From positions 83,081,889 to 83,145,888 of the forward strand of contig NC_092808.1 of NCBI RefSeq assembly GCF_040954645.1: a DNA stretch of 64,000 nucleotides, given 5' to 3'. Made by a program: the position numbers and the translations under genes. Under the pieces are notes generated by a model. It was not told where the DNA came from. It worked only from the letters and a program-made list of their open reading frames with translations, and ran no database searches. Below, one piece after another: positions 1 to 11,749 of the stretch (the first letter of the stretch is position 1; every line of letters begins with the position of its first letter). The DNA is from Diabrotica undecimpunctata (lineage: Eukaryota; Arthropoda; Insecta; Coleoptera; Chrysomelidae).

Positions 1-788
1 TTGTTTGAACCCCCTTCCTCACCTATAACGCACCGTAACGTTTTACACCTTACCACCCACTCCACCCTACCCCCTAATTGCGTTACGTAATACTTTAACG
101 ACCCCTTTATTTAAATCAGCATAAAATTTCTCTTTCATTTCTGCACTCTTTCATCTCATGTTCACAAGTGAAATCTTTTAAAATTTACTTCTTATTATTA
201 GAATACATATTCTTTCTGAAATTGCTTTAAACCCAATAGTAATTATTTCTTTAATTTAAAATACATACATGTAATTAATAAATAAATAGTTATAAATACT
301 AAAAATAATAAATAAGCAATAAATAATTATCAATAAACTAAACAAAAACCTTATATAAATAAAATAGGATCACGTAGAGTAATACAGGTGACTAAAATGT
401 CAGAAGAGGTCCAAAAACCTACTTTATAAGATAGTTTAAAGGAGTGCATTTAAGGTTAAATGCACTTACATGTATTAATAATAATAACCTGTTGACACAT
501 ATTTTATTAAAAAATAATATAAAATGCACATACAAAACTTTTTATTGTCCTTTTGTTGTAACTGAAATGTTTTCAAATGTTCATAAGAATATAAGTCTTG
601 AAGATTATATTAAACGATTTTAGCCTTTTATATTATCTACAATCAAGTAAACATATTACGTCTATACAATAACCAAAATGTGCTGGATTTTCACTAGTGC
701 AAAAATAATATTATCAAAGCATTTGATTACATAATTACAATATGAAATGAGGCGGTAAGCCAACTGACATTGCTACTCATTCGTAGAT
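1..788. other. Upstream flank of the first transporter gene
   Basis: AT-rich sequence with no convincing coding frame. The first 110 bases are C-rich on this strand and look like the edge of an interspersed repeat. The core promoter and any 5' untranslated exon of the transporter gene should lie here or further upstream, but I see no TATA box or initiator that I would defend. Confidence 0.4.
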
Positions 789-864
789 ATGACTTCGTCC
801 AGTGATAAAGTGTTAAATAGTTCCATCAAGATCTATTTTAGGCAAATTTTAGCTGCTGTAACAG
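789..864 (+). CDS. Sugar transporter (Tret1-like) gene 1, coding exon 1
   Basis: First coding exon of a major facilitator superfamily sugar transporter. The ATG at 789 opens 25 codons plus one base, reading MTSSSDKVLNSSIKIYFRQI and then LAAVT, a short cytoplasmic N-terminus running into transmembrane helix 1. The exon ends at 864 before a GT donor (gttggt, weaker than GTRAGT). The leftover G joins CT at 4865 to make an Ala codon, so the reading continues into exon 2 in frame. The spliced CDS is 76+280+1075 = 1431 nt, 476 residues, the usual length of Tret1-like proteins (about 470-500). Support comes from 61346-61412, which has the same architecture and the same Q-I-x-A-A-V end. The exon is short, so an alternative upstream start is possible, but the phase and motif fit is strong. 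Confidence 0.82.
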
Positions 865-1819
865 GTTGGTAATGCAGAAGTTATTTTTAGTGTACATTTT
901 TATATTTACTGGACCATTAGATGTATCATAATATTGACTGGACATATTTTTTGAACAATTTGTTTTACATTAAAAAAAGTTCTTTGTTAGAGCTATACTA
1001 AGTTGTAAAGTTAAACTTAAAGCTATCTAAAACAATTTTCATTTTAACAAGTTTAAACTAGATTAAACTTATTTAGATGATCCCCTTACCGCTTATTTTA
1101 GGTTAATATTCTTTGGAGATTTAAAAGTTTTATTCTATACATTTTTCTTAATCTTTGAAGAAAAGTCTGTTTTAACTCCTTTTTTACATGTTAATAATTA
1201 CCTACTTTTTTGTGAAATGTGCTGTAATATCGAATGCGTTTTATACGTTTCTACATTGATAGAAATTTTCCGACTTTTACAACTTTATCTAATAATATTT
1301 AAATCTTACTAATCTAATTAATTAAAATCATGTAAATTAATTTACTTTTAATATTATAATCTATTAATATTTTTGTTACTAACTATAATAAGAAACATAG
1401 TTGTTTATTTTGAATTGTATGTGACTTAAAGGGATCGCATTTATTTCATTATCATATTTAATATTTTAGAAAATTCATGGATTGATATATAAATTAATTT
1501 ATTTTAAATTCATTCTTCTCAGAAATAAATTTTTGTGTGTTCACATTAATATAAATAAAATATATCACACATGTTTACAGATGTATACCAGCGCAGTCGC
1601 TAATATTTCGAAGATATAACACAAATATATTTGTTTCTAATTTTACTTTTAAAATCAGCTGTGGAAGGCTCTGTAATTCTCTACGCAGTATCTGGTACAA
1701 TTCTTGTTGTTTTTGAGAATATATCTATATATTTTGCAATCTGTTAAATGATTATAATAAACAAAAGCTGCGAAATTTGACTATAAGAGACAGCGTCCTT
1801 TTTAATTAAATTGCCATAT
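865..1819. other. Intron 1, 5' part, no feature recognised
   Basis: AT-rich intronic sequence between the exon 1 donor at 865 and a LINE relic. I see no coding frame, no inverted ends and no RNA gene. Confidence 0.4.
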
Positions 1820-3512
1820 AAGTACAGGCAAATGTAAAAACAGAAGAGTGAGTGAACTTGTTATTGACAACGAAGAGGTAATCCTGGACAAAGACGGTAT
1901 TGATAATACTCGGAAAAATTACATACGAAATTTATTTTCTGATGAGAGGGAGAACCAGTCCCCAATACCTACGGAAATAGGACCACCTATACTAGTGGCA
2001 GAAATAAGAGCAGCAATAATATCACTAAAAGAATGGAGAGCTCCAGGACCAGACGGAGTACAGTCTGAATTTATTAAGCTTCTTAATGATAAATCTTTAA
2101 GAATACTATGTAAAATCTTCAATACTATCTTTGGCACAGGCAATATTCCAAAAGATTGGCTAGTTTCAGAATTTATTACGTTACCAAAGAAATAGGGAGC
2201 GAAAAAGTGCGGAGAATGTAGGCTAATAAGTCTAATGAGCCATACACTAAAACTTTTTCTTAAAATTATACATCGCAGAATATACAAGCTAAGCGAAGAG
2301 AGAATACAACACACAGTTTGGATTCATGAAAGACGTAGATACGAGAGATGTACTGTTTAGTCTACAAGTATTATTCCAAAGATGCAGAGATATGACTTGC
2401 GATATCTACACCTGCTTTGTGGACTACCAAAAAGTATTTGACACAGTTCAACACCGAAAATTAATGGATGTTTTAACAAAAGCCCAAATAGATGATAAAG
2501 ACCGGCGTATAATACAAAATTTATACTGGAACCAATCAGCTACAATAAGAACAAATTTTGGAGATGAATCGACGGAAGCGATCAAGATTCTGTGAGGCGT
2601 TAGACAAGGATGTATACTTTTACCTGTATTATTCAACCTATATTCAGAGAAAATATTTAGTGAATCCTTGGAAAATTGCGAACATTGAATCCTTTTAAAT
2701 GGAGAACACCTAGACAACATCCGCTATGCATATGACACCGTTATTTTTGACAGTTTAAACAGTTTACAGCAACTAATAAACAAAGTAAACGAAGTAAACA
2801 ATAGATTTGTACTACATGTAAACATATCAAAAACTAAATTTACGGCCGTCAGTAAAAATAAAATTAGAGACGTCCAACTGGTTATCAAGAATACACCAGT
2901 GGACCGAGTAAAACAGTTTACCTATATTGTAACAATAGTAAACGAACAATGGGATCACTTACAAAAAGTAAAATGTAGAATAGAAAAGGTAAAAATATGT
3001 AGAATATGTAGAATAGAAAACCACAATCTTAATCTGGAAATAAAAGTAAGGCTCCTAGATGTTACATCTTCTCGATATTATAGTGCGGAGTTGAATCCTG
3101 GACACTCACTGAAGCGATGGAGAAAAAACTTGAAGCCTTCGAGATGTAGCTATACAGAAGGACCCTAAGGATATCATGGACGGACAAGATAACCAACGAA
3201 ATTGTGCTACGAATAATGGGGAAAGAAATAGAAGTGATGTATACGATTAAAAGGAGAAAGTTAGAATATCTCGGACACACAATGAGAAACAATACTAAAT
3301 ACAGATTACTGAAAATAATCCTTCAAGGCAAGAATATCATGGTTAAAGAGAAGATGGAAAAAGAGAAGAAGAATATCATGGTTAAAAAACCTGAGGAAAT
3401 GGTTTTACACAACAACAACTGATCTATTTAAAGCATCAGTTAATAAAATAATTAGAGCCAGAATTATCGCCAATATTCGATCCGAATAGGCACCAAAAGA
3501 AGAAGAAACCAT
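1820..3512 (+). mobile_element. LINE (non-LTR retrotransposon) relic, reverse transcriptase to 3' end
   Basis: Decayed non-LTR retrotransposon in intron 1. Visible in order: linker and RT start (WRAPGPDGVQSEFIKLL near 2035-2085), the FVDYQKVFDTV block (near 2420), a broken 'GVRQGC' turn near 2595-2615, and the catalytic box mutated to RYAYDT (normally YADD) near 2722. The C-terminal tail follows, with EYLGHTMRN near 3265 and a final ANIR block near 3470, ending in a GAA-rich 3' tail at about 3495-3510. Stops and frameshifts interrupt it throughout, so it is dead. Other copies with the same tail are at 16966-17660, 38050-39430, 44580-44790, 46750-48960 and 49309-49490. It is an endonuclease-type LINE; I cannot fix the clade (RTE-like or Jockey-like) by eye. 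Confidence 0.8.
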
Positions 3513-3950
3513 TTAAGTAATCGTCCATTGGAAATTGAATCTCTGACCACTGATAGGTACATAAATAAGATACTGCACAATTATTTTATACCATAAGCAC
3601 CATTTACTGAAGAAAATTTCACACTGATGCATGACAATGTACGACGCCCTCATGTCGACCACATTGTCAGAGAATACTTAAATGAAGATGACATTACCCA
3701 TAGGGCAAGATCAGCACACAGTTTCTATTTAAATCCCATCGAACATGTTTGTAACATGTTTAGTAGAAGTATTTGAAGCCAGGTACCTACTCCTCTTACT
3801 TTAGGTCAGCTCAAAGTAACTGTTTTAAAGGAATGTGACGCAATTTCAAATAATAAAGTTTTAAACTTAATTAACGGTATGCCCAGAAGAATGAAGTCAA
3901 CTAATGATTGGCTACTTTCGTATTTTGAAATGTTGACTTAATTTTTTTAA
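3513..3950 (+). mobile_element. Tc1-like transposase relic (C-terminal half)
   Basis: Reading the + strand gives MHDNVRRPHVDHIVREYLNE near 3627-3690, followed by LNPIEHVCNMFSR near 3732-3770 and LINGMPRRM near 3870-3897. These match the second and third catalytic regions of Tc1 transposases (HDNARPH...; SPDLNPIEH...; INSMPRR). The catalytic SPDLNPIEH block is altered to HSFYLNPIEH, there is an in-frame stop near 3775, and the N-terminal half and terminal repeats are missing. It abuts the LINE 3' end. Confidence 0.75.
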
Positions 3951-4864
3951 AGACTTAAGACTTAATTAAATGTTAACAGTAAATAAAGTTAAATTCATTA
4001 TATCATAAAAAAATTATAAGATAAAAATGATTTACTACCTGCAACACTTTTTAAAAATTTATTTATTTGAACCAAATACATTGATACAAATATCTTAAAA
4101 ATACCCGTAATAAATAATATCTCAACGGATAATTCTGAAGACATTACAAACTTCATAGGTCAAAAATTTCAGGAAAATCATTTTTAAAGCGTTTTAATTA
4201 TATGGAGGCTTCTAACTGCCTTTTTTTTTTGAAAAAAATGGGTTCTTTAAATATCTAAGATAATGTTAGGTATTTAGACAAGGCAAAAAGCTCGGGTTCG
4301 TTTGGAAAAATATTCCCACGAGATTTTTTTAATCACTTTCATGCGATATCCAAAAACAAGGTACAAGAGGTCGCCTAGGCGAAAAGTTGTACAAATATTT
4401 TTTAAACAAATTGTAACAGTCATTTTTTTTGGCCCGAACAATTTTTTTTGAATATTTGGACCATCCTGAACAAAATAGTTCTCCTGTAGTTTTTCTGGTA
4501 ACTTAATCGTTTTCGAGTTATAAACAATTTAAAACTGAAAAAAACGCAAAATTACGGTTTTCAAGACTCAAAAACGCATTACAATATATAATAAATATAA
4601 ACTAATATATACAAACTAATTTTATTTGGTGAGTTAACAAAAAATTTTTTTCTTTCTAGTTCAACTTTGTAAGATATTTTGTCTTTTTTAGCAGCTCTTG
4701 ATAATAATTGTAAACACAGTTGAAAGTTCGAGATAATAACAATAATTAATAATTAAATACATTGTTTGGAATATTAATATTAAAGGAGCTACATATTAAT
4801 CTACGTAAATCTTTTTTTAAATGAAAATTACTTTTTTTTATTTTATTTATTTTCACTTTTCTAG
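3951..4864. other. Intron 1, 3' part with an unclassified repeat
   Basis: No gene. About 4160-4570 has the look of a widespread arthropod interspersed repeat (poly-T and poly-A runs, phrases such as ggaccatcctgaac and cgttttcgagttataa), but I cannot assign it to a family. The last 40 bases are a strong polypyrimidine tract ending in the CTAG acceptor of exon 2 at 4864. Confidence 0.4.
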
Positions 4865-5144
4865 CTACATTGTTTGCTGTTTCCGATGGAATGGCATATG
4901 GATGGACGTCGCCTATGATCCCATATCTTATAAGTGATGAGAGTCACATCCAAACCACACATTATGAAGCGGAATGGCTCGAAACAGCATTACTATGTGG
5001 AGCACTGTGCGGTTTGCCGTTAACAATATATTCAGTCGACAAATTTGGCAGAAAAAGATCGCTGATTTTTGCCTCTTTTACAATATTAATTGGATGGCTG
5101 TTGATTGCACTAGGGAACACAATAATTTATCTTTTTGTTGGAAG
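4865..5144 (+). CDS. Sugar transporter (Tret1-like) gene 1, coding exon 2
   Basis: Encodes residues 26-118 of the 476-residue transporter and the first two bases of codon 119. It carries the end of helix 1 with the Tret1-type motif GMAYGWTSPMIPYL (residues 34-47), an extracellular loop, helix 2 and the loop 2-3 motif DKFGRKR (residues 84-90), the D/R-x-G-R-R/K signature that gates MFS sugar carriers. Helix 3 then runs up to VGR. The acceptor is tttctag at 4864. The donor after AAG at 5144 is gtacgg, and the split Arg codon AG|A resumes exactly at 33837. No in-frame stop or odd residue is seen. Confidence 0.9.
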
Positions 5145-5929
5145 GTACGGGTATCTAAAACATAATCTAAGTGATATTTAATATCTTATTATAATTGTTT
5201 GGAAACGTATTTGGTATTTACTTACATATTTTATTATAATCTAATATAATTTTATTATATATTCTAATAACTTTTCACTAATTTCATTTAAAAGCTACTT
5301 TCATATTTTCAAATTCTCGCGTTCAAATTGGCTGATTCATATTATCTCGTCAAAATCTGAGAAACCACTTGTCTAAATCGCCACACGTTTTCGAGAAACA
5401 ATTAATTTTAACCCCGAAAGCACACAAACGCTTTTTAAAAATCAAATTTCTTCAAACCGTATCTGAATTACTGCATTTCATAAGGGCGATGCACACGCAA
5501 TAAAATAGATTTAATTTATTCTGGCACGCTTGCCTTAACTATCCTCGAGAGAGATCACCTTTAGGTATGGGTTTTTTCCCTACACACAGAACCAGGCAGT
5601 AGCTAACAAGTAATCGTTACATAAGACCACCGAGCGTTGGGGTACGTTCATAACGGAGAACATCGCATCGTATCCTCGCCTAGAGCATAGCACTGATAGT
5701 GAACGCTCGTATTTGAAATAATGCATTTATTTTACCTGGTGATCGATAATATAGTACGATCCTATGGTCGGAGCGAGGGTCAGCGCCTTATAGATGTTGC
5801 ACTCGCTACAATTAACACATTTCAACAAAAATTTATGACTTACGCCAGTCAATTGCTAATTTTATTCACAATTACATATTCCATTTCTCGTTTATTATTT
5901 TAATAAATTCTTCTTTAATAAAGGCTTCT
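5145..5929. other. Intron 2, 5' part, nothing recognised
   Basis: AT-rich with one moderately GC-rich stretch at about 5560-5720 that may be part of an unclassified repeat. Short open frames here have no family resemblance. Confidence 0.35.
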
Positions 5930-6170
5930 TAATCTTTTGCCACACGGAATAATTGTCCAGCTGTTGATATTTGAATCCATTCACGGATTTTTTGACCAAG
6001 TAACCTGTTGTCTTCCTGCACCTCTACGGCCTTTTATTTTGGCTTTTGAGGAGATTTTATTGCGGCCCAAGGTATCTTCAGCATTCGCCTATGAAACGCC
6101 TTTCAATGCTTCAATTCTGTTCATGCTTGATACTTTTAGTTTACTTTTGCTCCATACATAAGTACAGACC
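5930..6170 (-). mobile_element. Possible LINE C-terminal fragment
   Basis: The reverse strand reads KIKGRRGAGRQQVTWSKN (around 5990-6050). This resembles the basic 'GRRGPGRRRTSWLKNLR' tail found after the RT of insect LINEs, including the other copies in this window. Only this block is recognisable, so the call is tentative. Confidence 0.4.
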
Positions 6171-6179
6171 AAATATGGC

Positions 6180-7813
6180 ACTTTAATTATGGCTAAGCCA
6201 TAATTTAAGTTTAAAATAATTTTATTGACGTTTCAATTTCCACTTTAGAAATCGTTCTCAAAATACAAAACATAAATAAATTAAACGAATATTGTTGTTT
6301 GTTACTTGGTGAAAAATCCTTCTAATAATTAAATTTTATCTGACTTATTAATCTTGCCAATTCAGATATATAATATATATTTTAAAGTAGAAAACTTTAA
6401 AAAGAAATTGCCACTAGTGTTGAGTTGCGTGCCCGGGACGACTTTATTGTAAGATAGTTCATTTAATTACATAAAATCAACGTAAACTTAAGAATACCCG
6501 TCAGAAGAATCATAGCATGTAATTTGTCTTTAAAAAGACAACCACATTCAATAATGACAATAAAATTCTCCTGTTGGCGATTCCATAGTAAATTATGAGG
6601 AACAAACCAGAAAAAAACCTCAGAATATTATCCCGACATGGAAAGTTTTGGACTTACATTTAGTTTACTCTCAATAAACACCAAATTCTGATTTTATATG
6701 TATGTCTTTTAAAAAACATAAATAATGTATCCTCGATATGTTACTGACTTCCTAATAGTGATATTTTCTTTTTATTAACTTCCTCTTTTAATAACCAGAT
6801 TGCAATTGTAGTCATAATTAGAGCCGCTTCTTTGATTTTTATTTTTTTAATATAAGATTGATTTTCACTTATTCTAATATTTAATAGTCTTGATGTTTGA
6901 TCTAAATGAAAATGATCACATTTACAATGTAGATTATAAATAAAATTTTTTGTTCTTTCTTGATTATTGCTAGGTTTACTTTTTAGATAAAATAGATCTC
7001 GATGTGTTTGTTGTTTTGAATGTTGTCGAAAACTTGAATTTATTTCCTATCGTTTTAAGTTTTTCTGATAATCCTTTTATGTATGTTATTGTTAATTTTC
7101 TATTATCATTCTCAAAAATTCTTTAATTTATAAACTACAAAGGAAGAATTTAATGATTCCCTTTTTAAATTGATGGTAACATTTGATTTGTATGTGTTGT
7201 TTTTTATGCACTTGAGTCTCATATCCAGTTTCCTTCTTTGAGAATAAAATATTTAGGAAAGGTAATGTGTTATATGTGTATATTTCTTTTCCATTATAAA
7301 CAAACTATTTTTGTCAAAACTTACTAAAATATTATTTGATTTAATTTCAATATTTAATAATTTATTTTAAAAATGTGTATTTTTTATAAATGTATCATTT
7401 TTATCTGCGATTGATCGTATAATATTTTATAACAATTTTGACGGTTCACTTCAAGAAGAATTATTATTCATGGTACTAAAAATAGGTATAAGTGGTGTAT
7501 TCGCTTTTATAAACTCTCGATACTCCATAAAAATGAAGTTTATTGCTGTAACGAGGTGTAATTAATATTCTTAAATAATTTGTTAAATAAATCTTTAAAC
7601 TTAAATAAAGTTCTACACGTTGTTTTCCAAAGGCTTTGTTGGATCTTTTGTTAATTTTGTATAAGATCCGTTTGTTATTAGGTCCTTAATTTTGTTTTCA
7701 TACTGAATGTTATCCATTATCACAGTTTCATTTCCCTTGTCTGCTGGTAGGATAATTATGGAGTCACTGTTTTTTAAAAAGGGAATGCAACTGTAATAAT
7801 GGATAAAATTCAA
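6180..7813 (-). mobile_element. Penelope-like element relic (family A)
   Basis: Penelope-like elements (PLEs) encode a telomerase-related reverse transcriptase joined to a GIY-YIG endonuclease. Read from 7813 down: the RT N-terminal block ILPADKGNETVIMDNIQYEN (7613-7760), a trace of the conserved 'FYGLPKIHK' block at about 7510-7545, then a loss of the RT core (no YVDD seen). A decayed linker follows, then a GIY-YIG region at about 6800-7030, the C-terminal coding end near 6780, and a terminal-repeat-like 3' region. That 3' region includes the 'gacgtttcaatttcc' module at 6227-6241, shared with five other sites in the window. Frameshifts throughout; inactive. Confidence 0.72.
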
Positions 7814-8229
7814 TATGAAAATAAAATTAAAAACCTAATGACATACAGAATAAATAAATCTTTTTTTTTAAATTGCCATCTGGCCAGATTCTAGTAAGAG
7901 CTCTAACGTCACGGAGCAAGAAACCCTGGCATCTTCCGGTCGAGTAGGATACTAGGCTAGAAGACCCCAGGGTAGTGCTGGATTAACTGTGTTCCAGCTA
8001 AAATCTTAACCACCATTCCAGAGTAGTGGTCTGTCACTCAATAAACAACTGAAATCCTTTTATTAACCGTTATTTAAAAAGAAGAATAACTATATTATAT
8101 TAAGGAAAAACTTACAAATAATCATACCTATCACCGTAAATCAGAAAAAAAATTGTTTAAGAATTGCTTATTAGTGAAAGAAATCAAAAGAACGAAAATA
8201 TTTCCGTCAGGCCATAAATTAATTTTGGT
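7814..8229. other. No feature recognised
   Basis: Includes a GC-richer block at 7870-8035 that may be part of an interspersed repeat. No coding or structural signal that I can name. Confidence 0.35.
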
Positions 8230-8645
8230 ACTTACCGGCTCTTGGCTTTCGAGGAAAAGAAACAATATTTCAGATCCCTGGTTCAATTTCCTCCTCTGTC
8301 CTCCTCCTCCTTCTTCTTTATTGCCTCAGAAATCAGACACTGTAATTCTCTCCATTTTTTCTTTCATCTCATCATTACGTTTACCATGTTTCTTTCATCC
8401 AGCCCGAAACCCATGAACCTCTCGAAGTCTGCTTTCTCATTTGCCCATCTCTGGCAGTTAAAAATGTGGCCGGGAGCGTTCGATACCCCAAAAACAGTAC
8501 AGTCTGCCGAGGTAGATTTGCCTATTCTATTTTGTTCTATTTGTGAAGGTGCCAAAACTACCACGTTCGATCAGAAACTGCATCAGGAAGTAGTCTAGTT
8601 TCCTGAACTTACATTGCCACCACGTTCTCACATCGGGAATAAGCT
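8230..8645 (-). mobile_element. R1/LOA-type LINE relic, C-terminal end
   Basis: On the reverse strand, starting near 8645, the frame reads IPDVRTWWQCKFRKLDYFLM and continues FLIERGSFG. This matches the region after the RT of R1-group LINEs (family pattern 'NYYLTQ.LTGHG.F..Y'). A degraded cysteine-bearing block and a basic helix follow down to about 8240. The zinc-knuckle cysteines are mostly lost and stops are present. Confidence 0.55.
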
Positions 8646-8689
8646 CCTTCGTGTTTGAGATAATAATATCTTTATTTAGGTTTAAAAAT

Positions 8690-8770
8690 TAATTAACATA
8701 TTATCAAAGAAGATTAATTACACCTCATTACAGCAAGAAACTTCTTTTTTATGGAGTACCGAAAGTGCAT
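8690..8770 (+). mobile_element. Penelope-like RT fragment
   Basis: Nearly the reverse complement of 7500-7570: both contain the block around 'tactccataaaa..gaagttt.ttgctgtaa.gaggtgtaat'. In the PLE this corresponds to the 'FYGLPK' region of the RT. Here it lies on the + strand, so it is a small, separate PLE fragment facing the relic at 6180-7813. Confidence 0.5.
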
Positions 8771-9092
8771 TAAGCAAGTACAACCCTTGCATCTTTTTTT
8801 ACTACAATGAACTCTCCATGTAGGGAAATGTCAAATTTTTTATTAAATATTATACAACAATATATTAAATTTAATATATATTTATTTGCAAATAAAAATG
8901 ACACATTTATAAAAATTACAATAAATTTTTTAAATAAATGATTGAATATTGAATTTAATTCAAAGAATATTTTAATTAGTTTTGACATAAATAGTTTATT
9001 TACAAATGTATTTAATTGAAGTATTGAATTATTTTTTGTCTAGCAATACCACTATTAGTAAGTCAATACCGCAAGCCCTTATCTCTTGCCGT
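8771..9092. other. No feature recognised
   Basis: AT-rich sequence up to the outer boundary of the inverted duplication that begins at about 9093. Confidence 0.35.
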
Positions 9093-9776
9093 ACGAAACA
9101 ACTACAATTTTACGGAAAAATTTAATCACATATTTCAGAAAATTAACCATCAGTTATGTTTATAACAGTAAACTGAAAAAAAAAATTAATAAAAATTTGT
9201 AAAAGTACTAAAATAAAATATGGAAATAGATGACAAAGATATTCATGTCATTAAAAATTTGACAGGAATCAAACTGTTATCGTTCAAATTGGAGACAACT
9301 ACAACGACGAAATCTCCATATAACGAGGAGCCAGACAAGGTTGTAATTACTATTTAAATGTGAATAAGCCACAATTAAATGTTAAAGTACGTTTATTGAC
9401 GTTTCAATTTTCACTTCGGAAATCGTTCTTAAAATACAAACATTAGTAAATTAAACAAATTTTGTTTTTTGTTACTTGTTGAAAAATTCTAATAACTTAA
9501 TTTTATCTGACTCATTTATATTGACAATTCAGACTCATGCCGTGATGACAGTAAAATCTCCTGTTAGTGTTTCCATAGTAAATTATGAGGGAAAAACCAG
9601 GAAAAAAAAAACCTCATAATGCTATCATGACTTGGTCGTGCATTTAATTTACTTTCAATAAACACCAAATTCTGATTTTATATGTTTGTTATTTAAGAAA
9701 ATATAAATGATGTATCCTCTATATGTTACCGACTTACTAATACTGGTATTTTCCTTTTAATAACTTCCTCTTTTAA

Positions 9777-9789
9777 CCCAGATATTACT
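9777..9789 (+). repeat. piggyBac left terminal inverted repeat
   Basis: CCCAGATATTACT directly after TTAA (9773-9776); perfect inverted match to 12159-12171. Confidence 0.95.
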
Positions 9790-9911
9790 GAAACTTTTAT
9801 TGTTAACATTTTGAATTAATTTCGAATTTTCATGAAAATTATAGCATATGGAACCAAAAAACACAATCATATATTTTTTTATGACGATACCTGTCAAGTT
9901 TTGACATGTTC

Positions 9912-9934
9912 TTTTAAAAGGACGGTAGTAATAT
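9912..9934 (+). repeat. piggyBac subterminal repeat (three copies)
   Basis: A motif of up to 23 bp (core TTTTAAAAGGACGGTAGTAA) occurs at 9912-9934, at 12144-12166 where it overlaps the right terminal repeat, and in inverted orientation at 11792-11812. Subterminal repeats of this kind bind piggyBac transposase in studied elements; a binding role here is inference. Confidence 0.85.
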
Positions 9935-9976
9935 ACGGTACCAGATATCATATTTATATATTTTGTTAGTATCAAT

Positions 9977-11749
9977 TTACAAAGAATGAAATGATTTAAA
10001 ACAAAATTTTGGATGTAAAGGTATTTTGCACTTTTCACACAAAAACTGGACTTTTTTGTGACAATATCCACATCGCGATTGCTTTTCTTGATAAAGAACC
10101 AAGTGGTTAATACCGTCATATCTTGAATTGGCTACCGAATTCGAATTCCGCTTAGAAGGTCCGCGTTTTGTTTCTTTTTTAAAAGTTTCCAAAATATTAG
10201 TTGCAATAGATCTTCTAAATTCAAGTTGATCCAATTTACCGTCTTGAGTTTTGTGAATCTGCCACGCATTTTGAATAGCCATATCAACGCAATGAGCAAA
10301 AAGGGGAAAATACCACTTCTTTCCTCTTATGGACACTCGATATAAACTGATGTTCTGGTCACTGCGATCAACGCCACCCATGAAGTTATTGTATATTCTA
10401 ACAATATTTGGTTGAGGAACTTGAATATGTTTTTTCTCTGCTTGTGAAAATCTCTTTACAGAGAAGCAAGGCATTACTGGTACAAAATTGGAAGCAATAG
10501 AAATGATATTATTATCATGCCAGCGGCAAACCACTATTCCTGTATTTTTATCAAGACGATACTGGTATTTACCACGTTCAGTTTTTTTCCTAATAGATGA
10601 ACAGGGTAAAGGGCATTTCATGGTGCGATTTTCCCTTACAGTGCCTTTACCAAATATGCCTCTTTGTTTTAGCTCATGCAGTAAATGAATAGAAGTAAAA
10701 TAATTATCAAAAATAAGATGGAATCGCCTTTGAGGCCATACTTCATTCAATCTGTCTGCATAGGATAGAACTACTGATGCACCCAATCCAAGGACTTTAT
10801 ATTGTTCAGGTATTGTAGTGGAATTACCTTGGTAAGGAGAAAACCAAACTATGTATCCCAGACGAAGGGCTCCTACCCACATTTTGTACCCCCAACGGAT
10901 TGGTTTTCCCCTGATGAACTGTTTTGTGGGATGGCGACCAAAATACGGAACCATTGCCTCATCTATGCTGTGATGTTGTTCTAAAGGGGAAAATTGTATA
11001 AATTTTTTGTTTATTACGTCGAACAGGGGTCGCATCTTGGTAAATCTATCAAATTTATCTACTGACAAGTTATTGCAAACATGCAAAACTTTCATTATGT
11101 GGGAAAATCTATCCCTAGATATAGCAGCTACCACCATTGCGTTTTGCGAATCGTCACGATTTTCCCAGTACATGTACCTTTTCGGCACAACCACATAACC
11201 ACTCAATACAAGAACGCCTATAAAACATCGAATCTCATTTTGAGTAATGTCGTTCAAAAGATTTCTTTGTCCTGCGTAGATGTTAGTGTATTCGGTAACC
11301 AAATTGATGACTTCATCATCAAAAAACAAATTGAAAATTTCCATCGGCGACTGAGTCATTTTCGGTCCAAATTGAGTTTTCCAGTAAGTACAATCAGGGT
11401 CTTGATACAAGTCTCCTTGAATCCAGTGTGCAGATATTCTCTTCTCTAATTGATGGAGCAGCTTTTCCTTGGAAAGAAACAAAGCCAATGGTATATTGTC
11501 ATCATCCGAATCTTCTTCTGGTAGGCTGGAATTCACAGAATCTTGTGGTAATTCAGTCGCGTTGTCAAAAACAAGTTCTACATCGTTTCTCAACTGACTA
11601 CCCGGTAAATTATTTATTGTAGTTAGTTCTTCATCACCGGAGTCGCAATCGGTGACATCATCATTGGCATTTTCTGGGGGAAATATGATCAAACTATCTG
11701 TAGGGACTGGGATTTCATCAGAATTAAGCTCTTCTAATAGCTCATGCAA
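9977..11749 (-). CDS. piggyBac transposase, uninterrupted
   Basis: A 590-residue frame (canonical piggyBac: 594). It would excise and insert the element at TTAA. Seen in order: an acidic N-terminal region (about 1-90), then the RNase H-like DDE core with SIDEAMVPYFGRH (Asp263), LIFDNYFTS (Asp348) and GGVDRSDQ (Asp461, with Asp464). A C-terminal cysteine-rich zinc-binding domain has C560, C563, C571, C574, H579 and C583. All expected catalytic residues are present and there are no stops. One oddity: the frame is open from a TAG near 11790 but has no ATG before residue 131; residue 1 as numbered is a TTG codon at 11749. On the reverse strand a tttcag at 11768-11763 looks like a splice acceptor, so a small 5' exon with the ATG may lie at 11770-12140. 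Function is plausible but unproven. Confidence 0.93.
   Translation of the reverse strand: MHELLEELNSDEIPVPTDSLIIFPPENANDDVTDCDSGDEELTTINNLPGSQLRNDVELVFDNATELPQDSVNSSLPEEDSDDDNIPLALFLSKEKLLHQLEKRISAHWIQGDLYQDPDCTYWKTQFGPKMTQSPMEIFNLFFDDEVINLVTEYTNIYAGQRNLLNDITQNEIRCFIGVLVLSGYVVVPKRYMYWENRDDSQNAMVVAAISRDRFSHIMKVLHVCNNLSVDKFDRFTKMRPLFDVINKKFIQFSPLEQHHSIDEAMVPYFGRHPTKQFIRGKPIRWGYKMWVGALRLGYIVWFSPYQGNSTTIPEQYKVLGLGASVVLSYADRLNEVWPQRRFHLIFDNYFTSIHLLHELKQRGIFGKGTVRENRTMKCPLPCSSIRKKTERGKYQYRLDKNTGIVVCRWHDNNIISIASNFVPVMPCFSVKRFSQAEKKHIQVPQPNIVRIYNNFMGGVDRSDQNISLYRVSIRGKKWYFPLFAHCVDMAIQNAWQIHKTQDGKLDQLEFRRSIATNILETFKKETKRGPSKRNSNSVANSRYDGINHLVLYQEKQSRCGYCHKKVQFLCEKCKIPLHPKFCFKSFHSL

Noticed and set aside
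1919..2314. Open frame of 131 codons on the reverse strand
   Set aside because: Antisense shadow of the LINE reverse transcriptase on the + strand; no family resemblance of its own.
5145..5929. Additional transporter exon in the early part of intron 2
   Set aside because: No frame with transporter motifs, and exons 2 and 3 already join exactly at the split Arg codon.
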